Position numbers and translations under genes: made by a program
Source of the DNA: JARDZI01 sp041639705
GTDB lineage: Bacteria; Bacillota; Clostridia; Clostridiales; Caloramatoraceae
Assembly (NCBI GenBank): GCA_041639705.1
Contig: JBEQBT010000056.1
Span: forward strand, 1 to 15,362
Length of the DNA: 15,362 nt
Direction of reading: 5' to 3'
Notes under the pieces: model-generated
Told to the model about the DNA's origin: nothing
Seen by the model: only the letters and a program-made list of their open reading frames with translations
The model's database searches: none
In this document: piece by piece, positions 15,147-15,362 of the stretch
Layout of the letters: every line of letters begins with the position of its first letter
Position numbering within the stretch: position 1 is the stretch's first letter

Positions 15147-15211
15147 AAGGTGCCAGTCACTTCACATTCACATTTGAACATCAAATGTGAATGTGAAGTG
15201 ACTGGCACCTT
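15147..15211. repeat. Perfect 31-bp inverted repeat with a 3-base loop between convergent genes
   Basis: Arms 15147-15177 (beginning AAGGTGCCAGTCACTTCACA) and 15181-15211 are exact complements with loop ACA. It begins five bases after the HD-GYP stop codon and ends five bases before the stop codon of the convergent small gene, so it could stop transcription from both sides. No long T-tract is present on either side. The perfect symmetry and the GGTGCC ends look like a dispersed hairpin element, possibly of the kind mobilised by REP-associated transposases; that is inference. Confidence 0.85.
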
Positions 15212-15216
15212 CTAAT

Positions 15217-15362
15217 TTATTTACCCTTTACTCCCTTTCCATGGTGAGGACGAATACTCTCTCTAACTGCATTAGCCTGTTCTTGAGTTAGTGTCTCATT
15301 ATCCACTAGCTCCTTTAAAAAGTTACCTTTTTCACCTCTTACCTTTTCAAAATATGCTTTTC
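15217..15362 (-). CDS. Small protein of unknown function (C-terminal 47 residues, runs off the right edge)
   Basis: An open frame enters from the right edge and ends at TAA (15217-15219). It reads KAYFEKVRGEKGNFLKELVD, then NETLTQEQANAVRESIRP and a basic tail HHGKGVKGK. The pattern of a short helix, LV-x-x-(E/G)-T-(L/I)-TQEQA and a charged tail is frequent in small clostridial secreted or cell-wall proteins (DUF2680-like), but I cannot assign a family with confidence. Its start and any signal peptide lie outside the window. Confidence 0.6.
   Translation of the reverse strand, partial: KAYFEKVRGEKGNFLKELVDNETLTQEQANAVRESIRPHHGKGVKGK

Noticed and set aside
1..15362. CRISPR array, tRNA or rRNA genes, or insertion sequence transposase
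   Set aside because: No regularly spaced direct repeats, cloverleaf-type sequence or transposase-like protein was seen in the window.

Overview
This is a low-GC, AT-rich bacterial window. It looks like a Clostridium-type Firmicute: strong AGGAGG ribosome binding sites, intrinsic terminators with U-tracts, the large single-chain clostridial PurL, guanine riboswitches, and an HD-GYP sensor. Seven long genes are present, six of them on the minus strand. The edges hold fragments of two more genes.

The theme is purine metabolism under guanine control. Reading along the minus strand from high to low coordinates, guaB and guaA (IMP to XMP to GMP) form an operon behind a consensus promoter, a guanine riboswitch and a terminator (12988 to 9679). 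Next come a class V aminotransferase (cysteine-desulfurase-like), a TolB-like beta-propeller lipoprotein, a 22-codon relic of a HAD phosphatase, an AzgA/PbuG-type purine permease behind a second guanine riboswitch, and purL (de novo synthesis, FGAM synthase) behind a third guanine riboswitch with an attenuator. The first ten codons of purE lie at the left edge. All three aptamers keep the pyrimidine C74 that specifies guanine, so high guanine is expected to lower salvage import, de novo synthesis and GMP synthesis together.

On the plus strand, the right third holds one gene, a membrane-bound GAF/HD-GYP c-di-GMP phosphodiesterase-like sensor. A perfect 31-bp inverted repeat separates it from a convergent, truncated small CDS at the right edge.

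The most unusual points are these. (1) purL carries an in-frame UAA that cuts the glutaminase domain from the synthase domain; the reading frame continues unbroken on both sides. (2) The lipoprotein start site lies in an 18-bp perfect hairpin whose upstream arm contains a candidate -10 box, which suggests a switch that silences read-through transcripts but not locally initiated ones. (3) The three riboswitches use different expression platforms, and one of them has a C at the ligand-facing position 47 and no visible terminator. (4) A 161-bp nested palindromic element sits in the purL/permease gap. (5) The HAD gene has been cut off just after its DxD motif.
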